Source: Stenomitos frigidus ULC18 (lineage in GTDB: Bacteria > Cyanobacteriota > Cyanobacteriia > Leptolyngbyales > Leptolyngbyaceae). Taken from it: a stretch of DNA of 64,000 nucleotides. Positions 1 to 9,213 of this stretch are shown piece by piece. Made by a program: the position numbers and the translations under genes. Each line of letters opens with the position of its first letter. Within the stretch, counting starts at the first letter, position 1. Where the stretch lies: contig NZ_PVWK01000084.1 in NCBI RefSeq assembly GCF_003003795.1, forward strand, positions 124,001 to 188,000. The letters are read 5' to 3'. Below the pieces are notes generated by a model. It was not told the origin of the DNA and did no database searches. It saw only the letters and a program-made list of their open reading frames with translations.

Positions 1-184
1 TGCAAGCCTGCTTGCAGCTGCTTTAGTCAAGGGTAAAGAGCTTTCTAGCAAACAAAGGACCCGTAGCGACAGGTTTGATCACAAGGTAAACGGCTAGAGG
101 GCATGACTCTGGCAAAACCTGCTGTACCCAACGGTAAATTTCTGCTTGTAATGCCAATTCCGTCTGAATCTGCACAGAACTGCA

Positions 185-284
185 GGTTGGGTTTCGTCAG
201 ACTCAACCCAACCAAGCGATTGCTAACGTAACGCCTCTGGCATACCTGCACTAGGGGTTTCACGCTGTTTAACCCAACCGACAC
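185..284 (-). repeat. GTTGGGTT-type dispersed repeat, copy 1
   Basis: On the minus strand the segment TGTCGGTTGGGTTAAACAGC followed by GTGAAACCC closely matches a second copy at 51016-51044 on the plus strand. Inverted GGTTGGGTT/AACCCAACC words occur within it. Both copies sit in intergenic DNA next to short open frames that do not look like genes. The family is not identified; this is a repeat by comparison within the window only. Confidence 0.55.
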
Positions 285-394
285 TGCATGATTCTATGCC
301 TCTTCAACAAGCATTGGTATAAAGCTCCTAACGGGTTGCCCAGCAATGAGTTCTCAGGATCGTGGATTAAATGAAATCGACAAATTATTTGCAG

Positions 395-423
395 GTAGGG
401 GCGCACGGCCCGTTTTCCCCTAC
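395..423. repeat. GTAGGGG/CCCCTAC hairpin repeat
   Basis: A 7-base perfect inverted repeat, GTAGGGG (395-401) and CCCCTAC (417-423), encloses a short GC-rich loop. A related hairpin with GTAGGGC/GCCCCTAC arms lies at 63684-63711. Small palindromes of this kind recur between cyanobacterial genes. No T-run follows, so a terminator role is doubtful. Confidence 0.4.
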
Positions 424-705
424 GGGAAATGTCAGAGTGATTAAATTCTTGTTCCTTAGTGACGAGCTATGAGAAAAGGGTGAGCGACTGAAGACTGAGG
501 GGTAACCACTGACCAAGCCTTTCACTATATCCCTCTGAAAAGCTAGATGACAGCGAGCCTGATTTCAAAGTAGAACTGGAATAACAGGCAATCCGCTGTA
601 AACTGGCAGCTAAAAGGGCTGTTTAGCATCGCCTGTGCTCTAAGTAGCACTCGTCGTCTTGGCAGCGGATTCTCTATGATGGAATTGATATAGGGGAAAG
701 AGTCC

Positions 706-1473
706 ATGATTGTTTGTCCGAATTGCAATCATCAAAATCCTGATGGCGCAGTTCAGTGTGAAGCCTGTTATACACCCTTACCTGCGACCATGAGCTGCCC
801 AAACTGTGGCACCACGGTTCAGGCAGATGCCAGTTTCTGTGGCCAGTGTGGCTATAACCTCCGCACTGCTGCCAGCAACCAACCTGCCGAAAGCGTGGTG
901 CATTCAGCAGCAGCACCGGAGGCTGTACCAGTTATGCCAGAATTGCTCCCGCTGGATCCACTTGTGCCGCCCGATCCGCTTGTTGCACCACCAATGGCGC
1001 TTCCTGACACCCCGGTTGCGCTTGAGGCTCCTGATCCGATGCCTGCGGCTTCCCCTATCCCCGTCATCAGCCAACCGTCTGCGAACGGGGAAGCTGTTGC
1101 TGTATCGCCGCCAGCACAGAGCAGCTCGACCACTCAACTGCAACAGCAAACGGCACGTCTCTTACATCTGCAAACCAGTGCTTCGTTAGAATTGCCGCAG
1201 AGTCTGACCGTTATTCACATTGGCAAACCTAACGATCGCATTCCCCCCGATATTGATGTGTCTGGCTTCCCCGACTCTGAAATTGTGTCTCGCATTCATG
1301 CTGATATCCGACTTGAAGGGGACGCTTACTACCTAGAGGATGTGGGTAGTTCTAACGGCACTTACATCAACAATGTGCCACTACCGATGGGTAACCGTCA
1401 CCGTCTACGGCAGGGCGATCGCATTGCTCTAGGCAAGGGCGACAAGGTAACATTTTTGTTCCAGCTTTCCTGA
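706..1473 (+). CDS. Zinc-ribbon and FHA domain protein
   Basis: Predicted cytosolic phosphothreonine-binding adaptor of 255 residues. The N-terminus carries two CxxC...CxxC zinc ribbons (CPNC..CEAC at about 4-21 and CPNC..CGQC at about 30-48). A Pro/Ala/Val-rich linker of roughly 100 residues follows. An FHA domain covers about 170-250, with a conserved SRIH phosphopeptide-binding strip and SSNGT turn. The usual GR of the first FHA strand is replaced by GK. The gene is followed 247 bases later by a second FHA gene in the same direction, so the pair probably belongs to one Ser/Thr phosphorylation pathway. Binding partners are unknown. The ATG start is preceded by a purine-rich AGGGGAAAGAG. Confidence 0.85.
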   Translation: MIVCPNCNHQNPDGAVQCEACYTPLPATMSCPNCGTTVQADASFCGQCGYNLRTAASNQPAESVVHSAAAPEAVPVMPELLPLDPLVPPDPLVAPPMALPDTPVALEAPDPMPAASPIPVISQPSANGEAVAVSPPAQSSSTTQLQQQTARLLHLQTSASLELPQSLTVIHIGKPNDRIPPDIDVSGFPDSEIVSRIHADIRLEGDAYYLEDVGSSNGTYINNVPLPMGNRHRLRQGDRIALGKGDKVTFLFQLS

Positions 1474-1720
1474 CGTTAGACGTGAGCTTTGTTGGCAAGG
1501 TGAAGTCAGCCCGTCACACTGACTCGTCACTGCGTAAGTTATGAGTACGATGTCTGTCTCATACGTTCCTTCAGATAGTCGTGTATCGTTAGAAAACTTG
1601 CCACGATCGATTACGAAAATTTTCGGTTCTACAGCAGCAAAAGCGGCGTAGGATGGAAGCACGTTTTCGGACGGTAGCAGTCTTTGCCACAAGTTATTAC
1701 TCAGACTTTATACCGCCAGT

Positions 1721-3133
1721 GTGATTACCCTCACCCTTTTGCATCCGATTCAGTCGATTCCGGTTCAAAGTTGGACCTTTGAACACGAATCTGTTATTCG
1801 AATTGGACGATCAACCGATAATCACGTTATTCTCTACAGCGCAGTCGTTTCTCGTCATCATGTCGAGCTGCGCGAAGTCGATTCGCGGTGGGAAGTTATC
1901 AGCTTAGGTGCAAACGGCACCTACGTAGACAGCAAGCGCATTACGCAGATGCCGATCGTGGACAGTCTTGTGATTCGGCTGGCGCGATCAGGCCCTAACA
2001 TTCAAATTCATGTGGGCTCTTTACCTCCTGACAGTGGTAAAGCATTACAGGGCGATCAAACCAGAGCGCAACGAGTGAAACCTAGTCTGAGCGACGTTCT
2101 ACCTGCTGATGTAGGCAGATCTGTGCAGCCAGGTGGCATGTCGCTCATTCCCAATCTGGAGATACCCGTAACCAAACAGCCAGAGGACGACTCATCGCCT
2201 CTCAATCATCCCTCTGGCGATCGTAGGCAGCAAGCCACTGACATGAGTGGTGTCAATGGGTTGCCTGCCGTGGTACCGCCTGCGGATCTGGTGAGCTGTA
2301 CGCATCCCCGCGCTCAAGGAAACGTGCTGTTTTGTCCAGACTGTGGTGAACCGCTGCAGGTAACGCAAACAGTGGGCGACTATCAGGTGGTTAAGACGGT
2401 TCGTCAAGACCCGGTTGGCATGACTCAGCTAGTCTGGCGCAACGGTCAGAGTTTAGTCTTAAGAACGGTCAATCCAGAATGGCAGCAGCCAGATATCTTA
2501 GAAGCTTTCACCCAGCAAGCAACGCAACTGCTGACGCTCGATCATCCAGGTTTACCTCATTTTGTTGATTTCTTTGTGAATGAAGGAAAGCCTCATCTGG
2601 TGCGGCGACGAGTTTATGGGCAAAGCTTTCAGCAACGGGTTGGCCGACAGGGACTCTTGACGCAAACCGAGGCGATCGCCACGATCGTGCAAGTCTGCGA
2701 CACACTGGACTATCTGCATCAACAGTCCCCAGCCTTGCTACATGAGGATCTGAGGCCTGAGAATTTGATCCAACAAACCGTCCCGGCTGGTAACATCACG
2801 CTGGTTGGGTTTGTTTCTCTCCGCTCATTCGTTGCCGAACGCTCCGAGCCGTCATTGTATATGGCTCCCGAACAAGCGCAGGGCCAAAAGACGGTTGCGG
2901 CAGATCTGTTCGCTCTCGGTCCGATCCTGGTTTTTCTGCTCACCGGTCAAGCGCCCGACGCATTCTATGCCCAACGAGAGCAAGGGTTTCGCTTTTATCC
3001 AGAGTATGTGCCTGGACTAGCAACGGAACTGGTGACGATCATCCGTCGATTGACTAGCCCCCAGCCAGAAGACCGTTACGCAACTGCGAAAGAAGTAGCG
3101 GATGCACTTTTGAGTGTGTCTATCACTGCATAA
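1721..3133 (+). CDS. FHA domain protein with degenerate Ser/Thr kinase domain
   Basis: 470 residues, GTG start. An N-terminal FHA domain (about 1-95) shows IGRS, SRHH and ANGTY, the phosphothreonine-pocket signature. A variable linker leads to a small zinc knuckle (CTHP...CPDC, about 190-212) and then a protein-kinase fold (about 218-468). The kinase looks catalytically dead. The beta-3 lysine is Arg (LVLRTV), the catalytic loop reads HEDLRPEN with Arg for Lys, and the metal-binding DFG is absent (VGFVS in its place). The APE motif (MAPEQ) and overall fold are retained. It therefore probably acts as a scaffold or allosteric partner that reads phosphoproteins. It lies downstream of another FHA gene and its stop is five bases from the convergent histidine-kinase gene. 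Confidence 0.85.
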   Translation: MITLTLLHPIQSIPVQSWTFEHESVIRIGRSTDNHVILYSAVVSRHHVELREVDSRWEVISLGANGTYVDSKRITQMPIVDSLVIRLARSGPNIQIHVGSLPPDSGKALQGDQTRAQRVKPSLSDVLPADVGRSVQPGGMSLIPNLEIPVTKQPEDDSSPLNHPSGDRRQQATDMSGVNGLPAVVPPADLVSCTHPRAQGNVLFCPDCGEPLQVTQTVGDYQVVKTVRQDPVGMTQLVWRNGQSLVLRTVNPEWQQPDILEAFTQQATQLLTLDHPGLPHFVDFFVNEGKPHLVRRRVYGQSFQQRVGRQGLLTQTEAIATIVQVCDTLDYLHQQSPALLHEDLRPENLIQQTVPAGNITLVGFVSLRSFVAERSEPSLYMAPEQAQGQKTVAADLFALGPILVFLLTGQAPDAFYAQREQGFRFYPEYVPGLATELVTIIRRLTSPQPEDRYATAKEVADALLSVSITA

Positions 3134-3137
3134 TCTA

Positions 3138-3956
3138 TCACTGCATAAAAGTAGCAAGGCTTTGACCATCGACGGTTGGCACGGTGAATGAAAAGCAGCT
3201 ACCTTCGCCATGCACGGATTCAAAGTAAAGCTTTCCGCCTTGATTTTCGACCAGCAGCTTGCAAAGAGAGAGCCCCAACCCAGTGCCCTTGATAGCGTGC
3301 CGATCGCGGTGCTGTACTCGGTAAAACCGCTCAAAGAGATGGGGTTGATCTGCTACAGGAATCCCTAAGCCATGATCACGGACCCAAATCGTTACCCAGC
3401 CAGCTTGCTGTACTGCGGCACCGATTTCGATCGGGGCACCGTTGGGAGAGTATTTAATCGCATTCGATATGAGATTGACCAACACCTGCGACAGTTGCCA
3501 GCGATCGCTCCAGATATGCGCTAGGTCGGGTTCAAACTGATGCGTTGCCTCAACGTCATGAAAGCCCATCATGACCTCTTCTACTAAGCTCTTTGCACAA
3601 AAGCCCACTGCCTGGGTCTTAAGCGCCCCCGTTTCCAAGTTACGCAGCGCCATTAAATCCTGCAGCAGTTGTCTTAAGCGATGCACTTGTTGGTGCACAA
3701 CATCCAAAAATTCTTGGCGGTGTTCTGCGCCCAAACTAGGTTCTGCTAGCAACGAAACAGAGCCACCCAATGCCGTTAATGGGGTTGCCAACTGGTGAGT
3801 CAGCAAGTGCATGAGTTGCGTTTGCTGAGCAATTTGCTCTTTAAGCGATTGGTTTTCTAAGAGCGCCTGCAGCAAGCGATCGTCTCCTGCTTCAGACACA
3901 ATGGTGGCTTGACTTGCTGGAGCAAGGGAGGGCTCGTTGTTTGGCAGCGAAGACAT
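3138..3956 (-). CDS. Sensor histidine kinase, no obvious sensor domain
   Basis: 272-residue two-component kinase. A short N-terminal segment (1-45), probably coiled coil, precedes the HisKA domain with phospho-acceptor His in LTHQLATPLTAL (about 52). The HATPase_c domain contains the N box (NLISNAIKYSPNG), G1 (RDHGLGIP), F box (LFERFYR) and G2 (GTGLGLSLCK) motifs, so it should be active. There is no membrane segment and no PAS, GAF or HAMP domain. The signal must come from a partner protein or from the N-terminal helix. No response regulator is adjacent, so it is an orphan kinase. It is convergent with the FHA/pseudokinase gene, which is a possible functional neighbour, though this is unproven. 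Confidence 0.88.
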   Translation of the reverse strand: MSSLPNNEPSLAPASQATIVSEAGDDRLLQALLENQSLKEQIAQQTQLMHLLTHQLATPLTALGGSVSLLAEPSLGAEHRQEFLDVVHQQVHRLRQLLQDLMALRNLETGALKTQAVGFCAKSLVEEVMMGFHDVEATHQFEPDLAHIWSDRWQLSQVLVNLISNAIKYSPNGAPIEIGAAVQQAGWVTIWVRDHGLGIPVADQPHLFERFYRVQHRDRHAIKGTGLGLSLCKLLVENQGGKLYFESVHGEGSCFSFTVPTVDGQSLATFMQ

Positions 3957-4387
3957 AGAGCAACTCTGAATGCAAGTGAGCAGTCGGTACGTTAATCAGC
4001 CGTTGTCAGCAAAGCATTAACCCTACCAACACCTTAACATTATGTTACAAATCTTGTTTGTATGCCTCTGTGCCTTTACGGTGGCGCTGGAGTATCACTT
4101 TAGCGGTCAGGTCAATCTTCTTGGTTTGAAGCCTTGATAGCGCTGTTCAACCGCACCGATTCAACGAAATTTAAAGAGTCTTCTAATACCCATCAGAATG
4201 CTCTGAAAAGGTGATTAAATGAACCCGGACATACCTCCTAGGTGAAGTCTTAATTTGGGTACAGGCTTAGCTTGAGTAAGGTCTTGGCTTGCCTAAGTGT
4301 CCTGATTAATTTGTCTGTGCAGCGTAAGTAGCAGTAATCAGTATCAATCATTTCGGCTCAGTCGATTGAGCCCTTAGGTATATCAAG
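3957..4387. other. Intergenic region before ppx, no gene seen
   Basis: 431 bases between the divergent histidine kinase and the Ppx/GppA gene. It should hold both promoters. I see no convincing small ORF, tRNA or terminator. AT-rich patches around 4030-4060 and 4180-4215 are possible promoter areas, but no box is clear enough to call. Confidence 0.4.
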
Positions 4388-6052
4388 ATGGTCAGCGCAG
4401 TTCCTAAGATTAAAAAGAAGTTGGTGAGCATCCCCGCGATGACAATGGCGCATGAACGCATTCTAGCTGCGATCGATGTGGGTACAAACTCCATCCACAT
4501 GGTTGTGGTTCGCATTCAGCCTGCGCTCCCTGCTTTCACAATTATTGCTAGAGAAAAGACGACGGTTCGGCTGGGCGATCGCAATCGGCAAAACGGCAAT
4601 CTCACCGACGAAGCAATGGAGCGGGCGATCGATACCCTCAAGCGCTGTCAAGAAATTGCCAAAAGCCTGAACGCTGAGCAGACGATCGCGGTGGCTACTA
4701 GCGCCACGCGGGAAGCCCCGAATGGACGTGATTTTTTGCAGCGCATCGAAGCAGAGGTAGGGCTGTGGATTAATCTGATTTCGGGTCCCGAAGAAGCCCG
4801 TCGTATCTACCTGGGTGTGCTGTCCGGGATGGAACTTAATGGTCAGCCCCACGTCATCATCGACATTGGTGGTGGCTCCACGGAATTAGTACTGGGTGAT
4901 GGGCATGAACCGCGCACCCTAAGCAGCACTAAAATCGGCGCTGTTCGTTTGACCGTTGAGCATATTACGACTGACCCCATCAGCAATGTCGAATTTCAGG
5001 CGCTTCAAGCCTACATTCGAGGGATGCTAGAGCGCCCAGTTGAAGAGCTGAAAGCCGGTCTGCAGCTAGGCGAAAAACCGCGTTTGGTCGGAACATCTGG
5101 CACGATCGAAACCTTAGCGATGATCCATGCGCGGGAAAAAACAGGCGCAGTGCCATCACCGCTGAATGGCTACGAGTTTAGCCTGAAAGATTTACGAGAA
5201 ACCGTGGCGTATCTTCGTCGCCTTTCGGTGGCAGGCCGAACGGAGATTCCTGGTGTTAACGATCGACGCGCCGAAATTATTCTGGCGGGAGCGCTCATTC
5301 TTCAGGAAGCGATGACGCTATTGGGTATGGAGTCGATCGTAATTTGTGAGCGATCGCTACGAGAAGGAGTCATTGTCGATTGGATGCTGACCCACGGTTT
5401 GATTGAAGATCGCCTGCGCTATCAAGGGTCTGTGCGCCAGCGTAGCGTGCTCGACACTGCGAACAAGTACCGAGTCAAGCTAGACTACAGCGAGCATGTG
5501 GCAACTTTTGCGCTCAGCCTGTTCGACCAAACTCAAGGTAGTCTGCACAATTGGGGCGAAGAAGAGCGCGAACTGCTATGGGCGGCCGCTATTTTGCACA
5601 ACTGCGGGCACCACGTGAGCCATTCCTCCCATCACAAGCACTCCTACTACCTGATCCGTCATAGCGATCTGCTGGGCTATACCGAAACTGAAATTGAAAC
5701 GATCGCCAACCTCGCCCGCTATCACCGCAAAAGCGCTCCCAAAAAGAAGCACGAAAGCTATCGCAGTCTGACCAGTAAGCGCCATCGACATGTTGTAGAT
5801 CAACTGAGCGCTCTACTGCGTTTGGCGGTTGCCCTCGATCGTCGCCAAATTGGTGCCGTTAAGCAAGTGGTTTGCGAAGTGCGTCCCCAATCCCAGGAAT
5901 TCAGGCTCCTCATTCAGCCAGCCAAGCCTGACGATGACTGCGCTCTAGAACTTTGGAGCCTCGACTACAAAAAAGCCAGCTTTGAAACCGAGTTTGGGCT
6001 CAAGCTAGTGCCTGTTTTGCAAACAGCCGCCGCTGCAGTTGTTGGTTGTTAG
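4388..6052 (+). CDS. ppx: Ppx/GppA family exopolyphosphatase
   Basis: 554-residue ASKHA-fold phosphatase that hydrolyses terminal phosphates of polyphosphate or pppGpp. The phosphate-1 loop AIDVGTNSIHM (about 28-38) and phosphate-2 loop IDIGGGSTELVLG (about 158-170) are intact, as is a GTSGT element. The C-terminal third is an HD-type helical domain with HNCGHHVSHSSHHKHS, seen in long-form Ppx proteins. Family members of about 500-550 residues are usual in cyanobacteria. The chosen ATG gives about 25 residues before the fold, and an internal ATG near residue 18 or 20 is also possible. Whether polyP or pppGpp is the main substrate cannot be told from sequence. The gene stands alone. Confidence 0.92.
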   Translation: MVSAVPKIKKKLVSIPAMTMAHERILAAIDVGTNSIHMVVVRIQPALPAFTIIAREKTTVRLGDRNRQNGNLTDEAMERAIDTLKRCQEIAKSLNAEQTIAVATSATREAPNGRDFLQRIEAEVGLWINLISGPEEARRIYLGVLSGMELNGQPHVIIDIGGGSTELVLGDGHEPRTLSSTKIGAVRLTVEHITTDPISNVEFQALQAYIRGMLERPVEELKAGLQLGEKPRLVGTSGTIETLAMIHAREKTGAVPSPLNGYEFSLKDLRETVAYLRRLSVAGRTEIPGVNDRRAEIILAGALILQEAMTLLGMESIVICERSLREGVIVDWMLTHGLIEDRLRYQGSVRQRSVLDTANKYRVKLDYSEHVATFALSLFDQTQGSLHNWGEEERELLWAAAILHNCGHHVSHSSHHKHSYYLIRHSDLLGYTETEIETIANLARYHRKSAPKKKHESYRSLTSKRHRHVVDQLSALLRLAVALDRRQIGAVKQVVCEVRPQSQEFRLLIQPAKPDDDCALELWSLDYKKASFETEFGLKLVPVLQTAAAAVVGC

Positions 6053-6073
6053 TTATTGATTGCGTCCGTCTCT

Positions 6074-6733
6074 TCAAGCAACTGCGACAAAAAGGTCATC
6101 GAAGCTCTTAGCGGGTGCATCGGCTTTCGCTACGATCTCGACAATCTTGTTGCGAGCAGAGGGTAAGAAAAGCGCTTCAACGCAGGTCTGCGCTACTTTC
6201 GTGCGGGGAATACTGCCCTCGAAGAGCGTATCAGCAGATGACATAACCACCGCATCGGCGTTATCTTCGTTTTTCAAGCCACCTGGACGGACGATCGTGT
6301 AAGTCAAACCGCTCTTTTGAAGGTACTCTTCAGCCTGCTTCTTCCAGACCAAAATCAGAAAGAAAAGATTTAAGGGATGAAATAATTGCGAGGTGCACAG
6401 AGACGAGACAAAAACAAAGTGCTCAATGCCGTGCGCTTTTGCCGCCTCAACCAAATTTTTGGTGCCTTCATAATCAACCTTATAGGGAGCTGTTGGGTCA
6501 AAGCCAGGTTTTGCGCCAGTGGCACAGAGTATGACCGTGCTGTCGCCCAGCACACTCGCTAAACGTTTGGTGTCTAAAACATCACCCTCAACTAGTTCTG
6601 CTTCGGGCGGCAAAACGGCTTGAGCTTTTGCCCGGTCACGGACCAGAGCACGCACGGGGATGCCTCGCTCTACAAGCTCCTTAACGATGCGTTGACCAGT
6701 TTGTCCTGTGGCTCCAGCTACAAACGCTTTCAT
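6074..6733 (-). CDS. Atypical short-chain dehydrogenase (NAD(P)-binding, SDR family)
   Basis: 219 residues from ATG 6733, which is preceded by AGGAG at a spacing of nine bases. A longer open frame to 6886 lacks such a site and adds no conserved sequence. The N-terminus has the Rossmann motif GATGQTG (about 7-13), typical of atypical/extended SDRs that bind NAD(P)H. The chain also contains FVSSLC and a YTIVRPGGL segment common in the NmrA/Ycf39-like group. The usual catalytic YxxxK is not clear, so it may be a redox sensor or chaperone rather than an oxidoreductase. It is convergent with ppx (21 bases apart). Substrate unknown. Confidence 0.85.
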   Translation of the reverse strand: MKAFVAGATGQTGQRIVKELVERGIPVRALVRDRAKAQAVLPPEAELVEGDVLDTKRLASVLGDSTVILCATGAKPGFDPTAPYKVDYEGTKNLVEAAKAHGIEHFVFVSSLCTSQLFHPLNLFFLILVWKKQAEEYLQKSGLTYTIVRPGGLKNEDNADAVVMSSADTLFEGSIPRTKVAQTCVEALFLPSARNKIVEIVAKADAPAKSFDDLFVAVA

Positions 6734-7182
6734 AATTCTGCTCCTGATTGTGTCTATGGACAAAGGGGTGGTTAGGATGGGCAATAGATGCCAGTTGGAT
6801 GGAAGAACATCACTAAAGCCAGTGCAACAGTTTGCAAAAGGCTCAAGCACCTGAACCCAAAGCTTCTGATGCTGCAAGGCAAGCATCTTTACCTAGACTT
6901 TATCGAATTCTCTATGCAAACAAACCTACCGTATGGATAGAGTCGTGATTTCGGATTGATTTGCAGCCTGCTTGTATAGTTGGTATGTTAATGAATGTTA
7001 AGTTGCCGCCTTCACTGGATGTAAGATATTGCAAGCAGTAGCCCTGAAGCCTTTGATTTGCAGTCGCTAATCTTTGTGGTAACAAATTACTGTTGCATGC
7101 GCTGATGTTGATTCCGCTGGTTTTGCAGAAATCCGTAAAACCTCGGTGAGGACGTGAAGAGCGAAAGAGGCACTATAGACCT
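6734..7182. other. Intergenic region, no gene seen
   Basis: 449 bases between the divergent SDR and DUF1997 genes. It must contain both promoters. No structured RNA, repeat or small conserved ORF is recognisable. Confidence 0.4.
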
Positions 7183-7983
7183 ATGCAACTAGCAACTAAC
7201 GTCGAGCCGTCTATCATGCAGTCACACTCCACTGAATCCCAATCGACTGAGCTTCCTGAAGGCTTGCTGCACACCGCGTCGGTCATTCCAGATATGAACT
7301 ACCTGATGACAGAGGACTCTGACCAAAATCTGCTTGAGCCGACTCAGTTTCGTAGCCATTTTGTAGACTGCATGGAAATGTCTGCAGATCTGCCTACGGT
7401 GGCTGCGTATCTCGATGCTCACTCAGTCTGGTTTCACAATTGCGCTCAGCCAATGGTCGTCGAGCCGCTAGGAGATAACGGCTATGCCTTGGTGATTGGC
7501 CGCTTTGGCTCGTATGGCTACCAGATTGAGCCAAAGATTGGTTTGCATCTGCTGCCCCAAGATCATGGCGTCTACCGCATTGAGACCATTGCTATCCCTG
7601 GATACGTGATGCCGGGTTACGACGTTGACTTTCGGGCTGCGATGACTCTGGTGGAAGCGGGTGCAGAGTCAGCTTCCAGTTTGCTCGATCGCCCTGGAAC
7701 ACCCTCCGCTAAAACGACGCGCGTAGAGTGGCAGTTAGATCTAACGGTATCGATTCAGTTTCCACGGTTTATTCACGCGCTGCCCAAAAGCCTAGTTCAA
7801 AACACAGGCGATCGGCTGCTGCGCCAAATTGTACGTCAGGTATCCAATCGCCTTACGCGCAAGGTCTTAGAAGATTTTCACCAAACCCACGGGTTGCCAC
7901 TCCCAAAACCTGCCAAACGCTGGTTTTTCCAAAAATCAGAAAGCGTTTTGGATGAGCCTTTGGGCGATGAGCCGACCGTTTAG
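7183..7983 (+). CDS. DUF1997 family protein
   Basis: 266 residues. After a variable N-terminus (about 1-55) comes the DUF1997 fold, recognised by FRSHFVDCMEM, a LDAHSVWFHNCAQPM segment and GRFGSYGYQIEPKIGLHLLP. This family is found in cyanobacteria and plastids and resembles a START/SRPBCC-like beta fold. A role linked to photosynthetic membranes is suggested by its distribution but no reaction is known. No signal peptide or membrane helix is seen, so it is probably cytosolic or peripheral. A later ATG at 7216 would shorten only the unconserved N-terminus. The gene is a single unit with no operon partner. Confidence 0.8.
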   Translation: MQLATNVEPSIMQSHSTESQSTELPEGLLHTASVIPDMNYLMTEDSDQNLLEPTQFRSHFVDCMEMSADLPTVAAYLDAHSVWFHNCAQPMVVEPLGDNGYALVIGRFGSYGYQIEPKIGLHLLPQDHGVYRIETIAIPGYVMPGYDVDFRAAMTLVEAGAESASSLLDRPGTPSAKTTRVEWQLDLTVSIQFPRFIHALPKSLVQNTGDRLLRQIVRQVSNRLTRKVLEDFHQTHGLPLPKPAKRWFFQKSESVLDEPLGDEPTV

Positions 7984-8095
7984 AAGTTGTTAGGCAGCGG
8001 TCAGCAATCAGCATTTAGCTCCGGATTAATTGCTAATCACTGATCGCGCTCAGCAAGGATGAGCTTTTTAAGGGAGCATTGAACTTCACTCGTAC

Positions 8096-9001
8096 CTAAT
8101 GCTCCTTCACGGTCAGCCGTTCAAAGCTGAGCCGCAGCAATGACAGACCGAGAATGATCAAAAACATCACCAGCCCGATCGTGCAGGCGTAGCTCATCTC
8201 CAGGTCTTGAAAGGCTTGCTCATAGACGTAATACACGATGGTCTTGGAACTGTTGCGCGGCCCTCCCTGAGTCATGATGTAGACCTCTTCGAAGACTTTC
8301 GTGGCCGAAATCGCCGAAATCACGGCAACCAGTAACAAATAGGGTTGCATGAGTGGGACGGTGATATCCCAATGCTTCTTGATGCCATCGGAACCATCGA
8401 TCGCGGCTGCTTCATACAAATCTTCTGGAATAGCCTGTAAGCCTGCCAGGTAGATCACCATGTAGTAGCCCAGGCCTTTCCAGACCGTGACGACCATCAC
8501 GCTAAAAATGGCCCAGCTAGGACTGGTCAGCCAGGGAATGCCACTGGTTGACAGATTTGCCAGCTTGAGGAGTTGATTCAGCAAACCGTTATCCGCGTAG
8601 AGCCACTTCCAGGCAATGCCAGCGACGACCATTGAAATAATGACTGGCGTGTAGTACGCCACCCGAAACCAGCGGATGCCACGTAGCTTTTGGTTAACCA
8701 GAATTGCCAATCCTAATGGTAGCGTCACCAAAATCGGCACGACACCGACCAAATAAAGCACCGTATTGCGAAAGGTTTCCCAGAAGACGCGATCGCTCCA
8801 CAGCCGCCGAAAATTCTTCAGCCCAATCCACACAGGCGGCTGCGTCAGGTCAAAGTCATAACGGGTAAAGCTCAGGTAAAACGCCTGTAGGGCTGGATAA
8901 AACACCGTCAGACTAAGGACAAGCAGAGCAGGCAACAAAAAAAGGTAAGGCGTAAGCCATTGTAGCAACAGGCTCCGATCCTTCAGCATCCATTTGGGCA
9001 T
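8096..9001 (-). CDS. ABC transporter permease, sugar type (MalF/UgpA/LacF-like)
   Basis: 301 residues with six predicted membrane helices. The cytoplasmic EAA loop is EAAAIDGSDGIKKHWDITVPLMQP-like (about 218-241), the coupling helix of MalF-family permeases. The N-terminal TPYLFLLPALLVLS helix and the AFYLSFTRYD segment are typical of carbohydrate or glycerol-phosphate importers. Such permeases work as heterodimers with a second permease, an MsmX/UgpC-like ATPase and a binding protein. None of these is adjacent, so they must be encoded elsewhere, as is common in cyanobacteria. Substrate cannot be inferred. Confidence 0.9.
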   Translation of the reverse strand: MPKWMLKDRSLLLQWLTPYLFLLPALLVLSLTVFYPALQAFYLSFTRYDFDLTQPPVWIGLKNFRRLWSDRVFWETFRNTVLYLVGVVPILVTLPLGLAILVNQKLRGIRWFRVAYYTPVIISMVVAGIAWKWLYADNGLLNQLLKLANLSTSGIPWLTSPSWAIFSVMVVTVWKGLGYYMVIYLAGLQAIPEDLYEAAAIDGSDGIKKHWDITVPLMQPYLLLVAVISAISATKVFEEVYIMTQGGPRNSSKTIVYYVYEQAFQDLEMSYACTIGLVMFLIILGLSLLRLSFERLTVKEH

Positions 9002-9086
9002 TTCAATGTGAGCGGCAAAACGATAAGCAGATCTAGCCCATCATAAAGGGAATGGGGAAGAGGGAGCGTTTTGAGTTTTGTAAGCA

Positions 9087-9152
9087 AACCTCGGAAGTTT
9101 TAGCCAAGCATTGAACCTCATGGCTAAACTCAACGCTCAAACCTCCGAGGTT
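9087..9152 (-). terminator. Nested inverted repeat, possible terminator
   Basis: Outer arms AACCTCGGA (9087-9095) and TCCGAGGTT (9144-9152) enclose inner arms GTTTTAGCCA (9097-9106) and TGGCTAAAC (9121-9129). The structure lies downstream of the minus-strand hydrolase gene and upstream of the sugar permease. The T-run on the minus strand is weak, so termination is plausible but unproven. Confidence 0.45.
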
Positions 9153-9213
9153 TTGGTTGCTCAAGTTCTAAGGCTTGAGTTGATTCTGATCCCTCTCACT
9201 TACCTTTAGCCCT

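Larger units (their letters stand above)
1..705. other. Non-coding stretch at window start
   Basis: No reading frame here resembles a known protein. The short open frames on the minus strand follow a GTTGGGTT-type dispersed repeat (about 185-284), and a small GTAGGGG/CCCCTAC hairpin lies at 395-423. The last 100 bases presumably hold the promoter of the zinc-ribbon/FHA gene; the sequence AGGGGAAAGAG ends a few bases before its ATG at 706 and could be its ribosome-binding site. Confidence 0.5.

Noticed and set aside
45-284. 79-codon minus-strand frame at the window start
   Set aside because: Much of it coincides with the GTTGGGTT-type repeat; composition is not protein-like.
1415-1422. GCGATCGC octamer (HIP1), with many further copies such as 4575-4582
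   Set aside because: A well-known abundant cyanobacterial word; useful for taxonomy but not a specific feature here.
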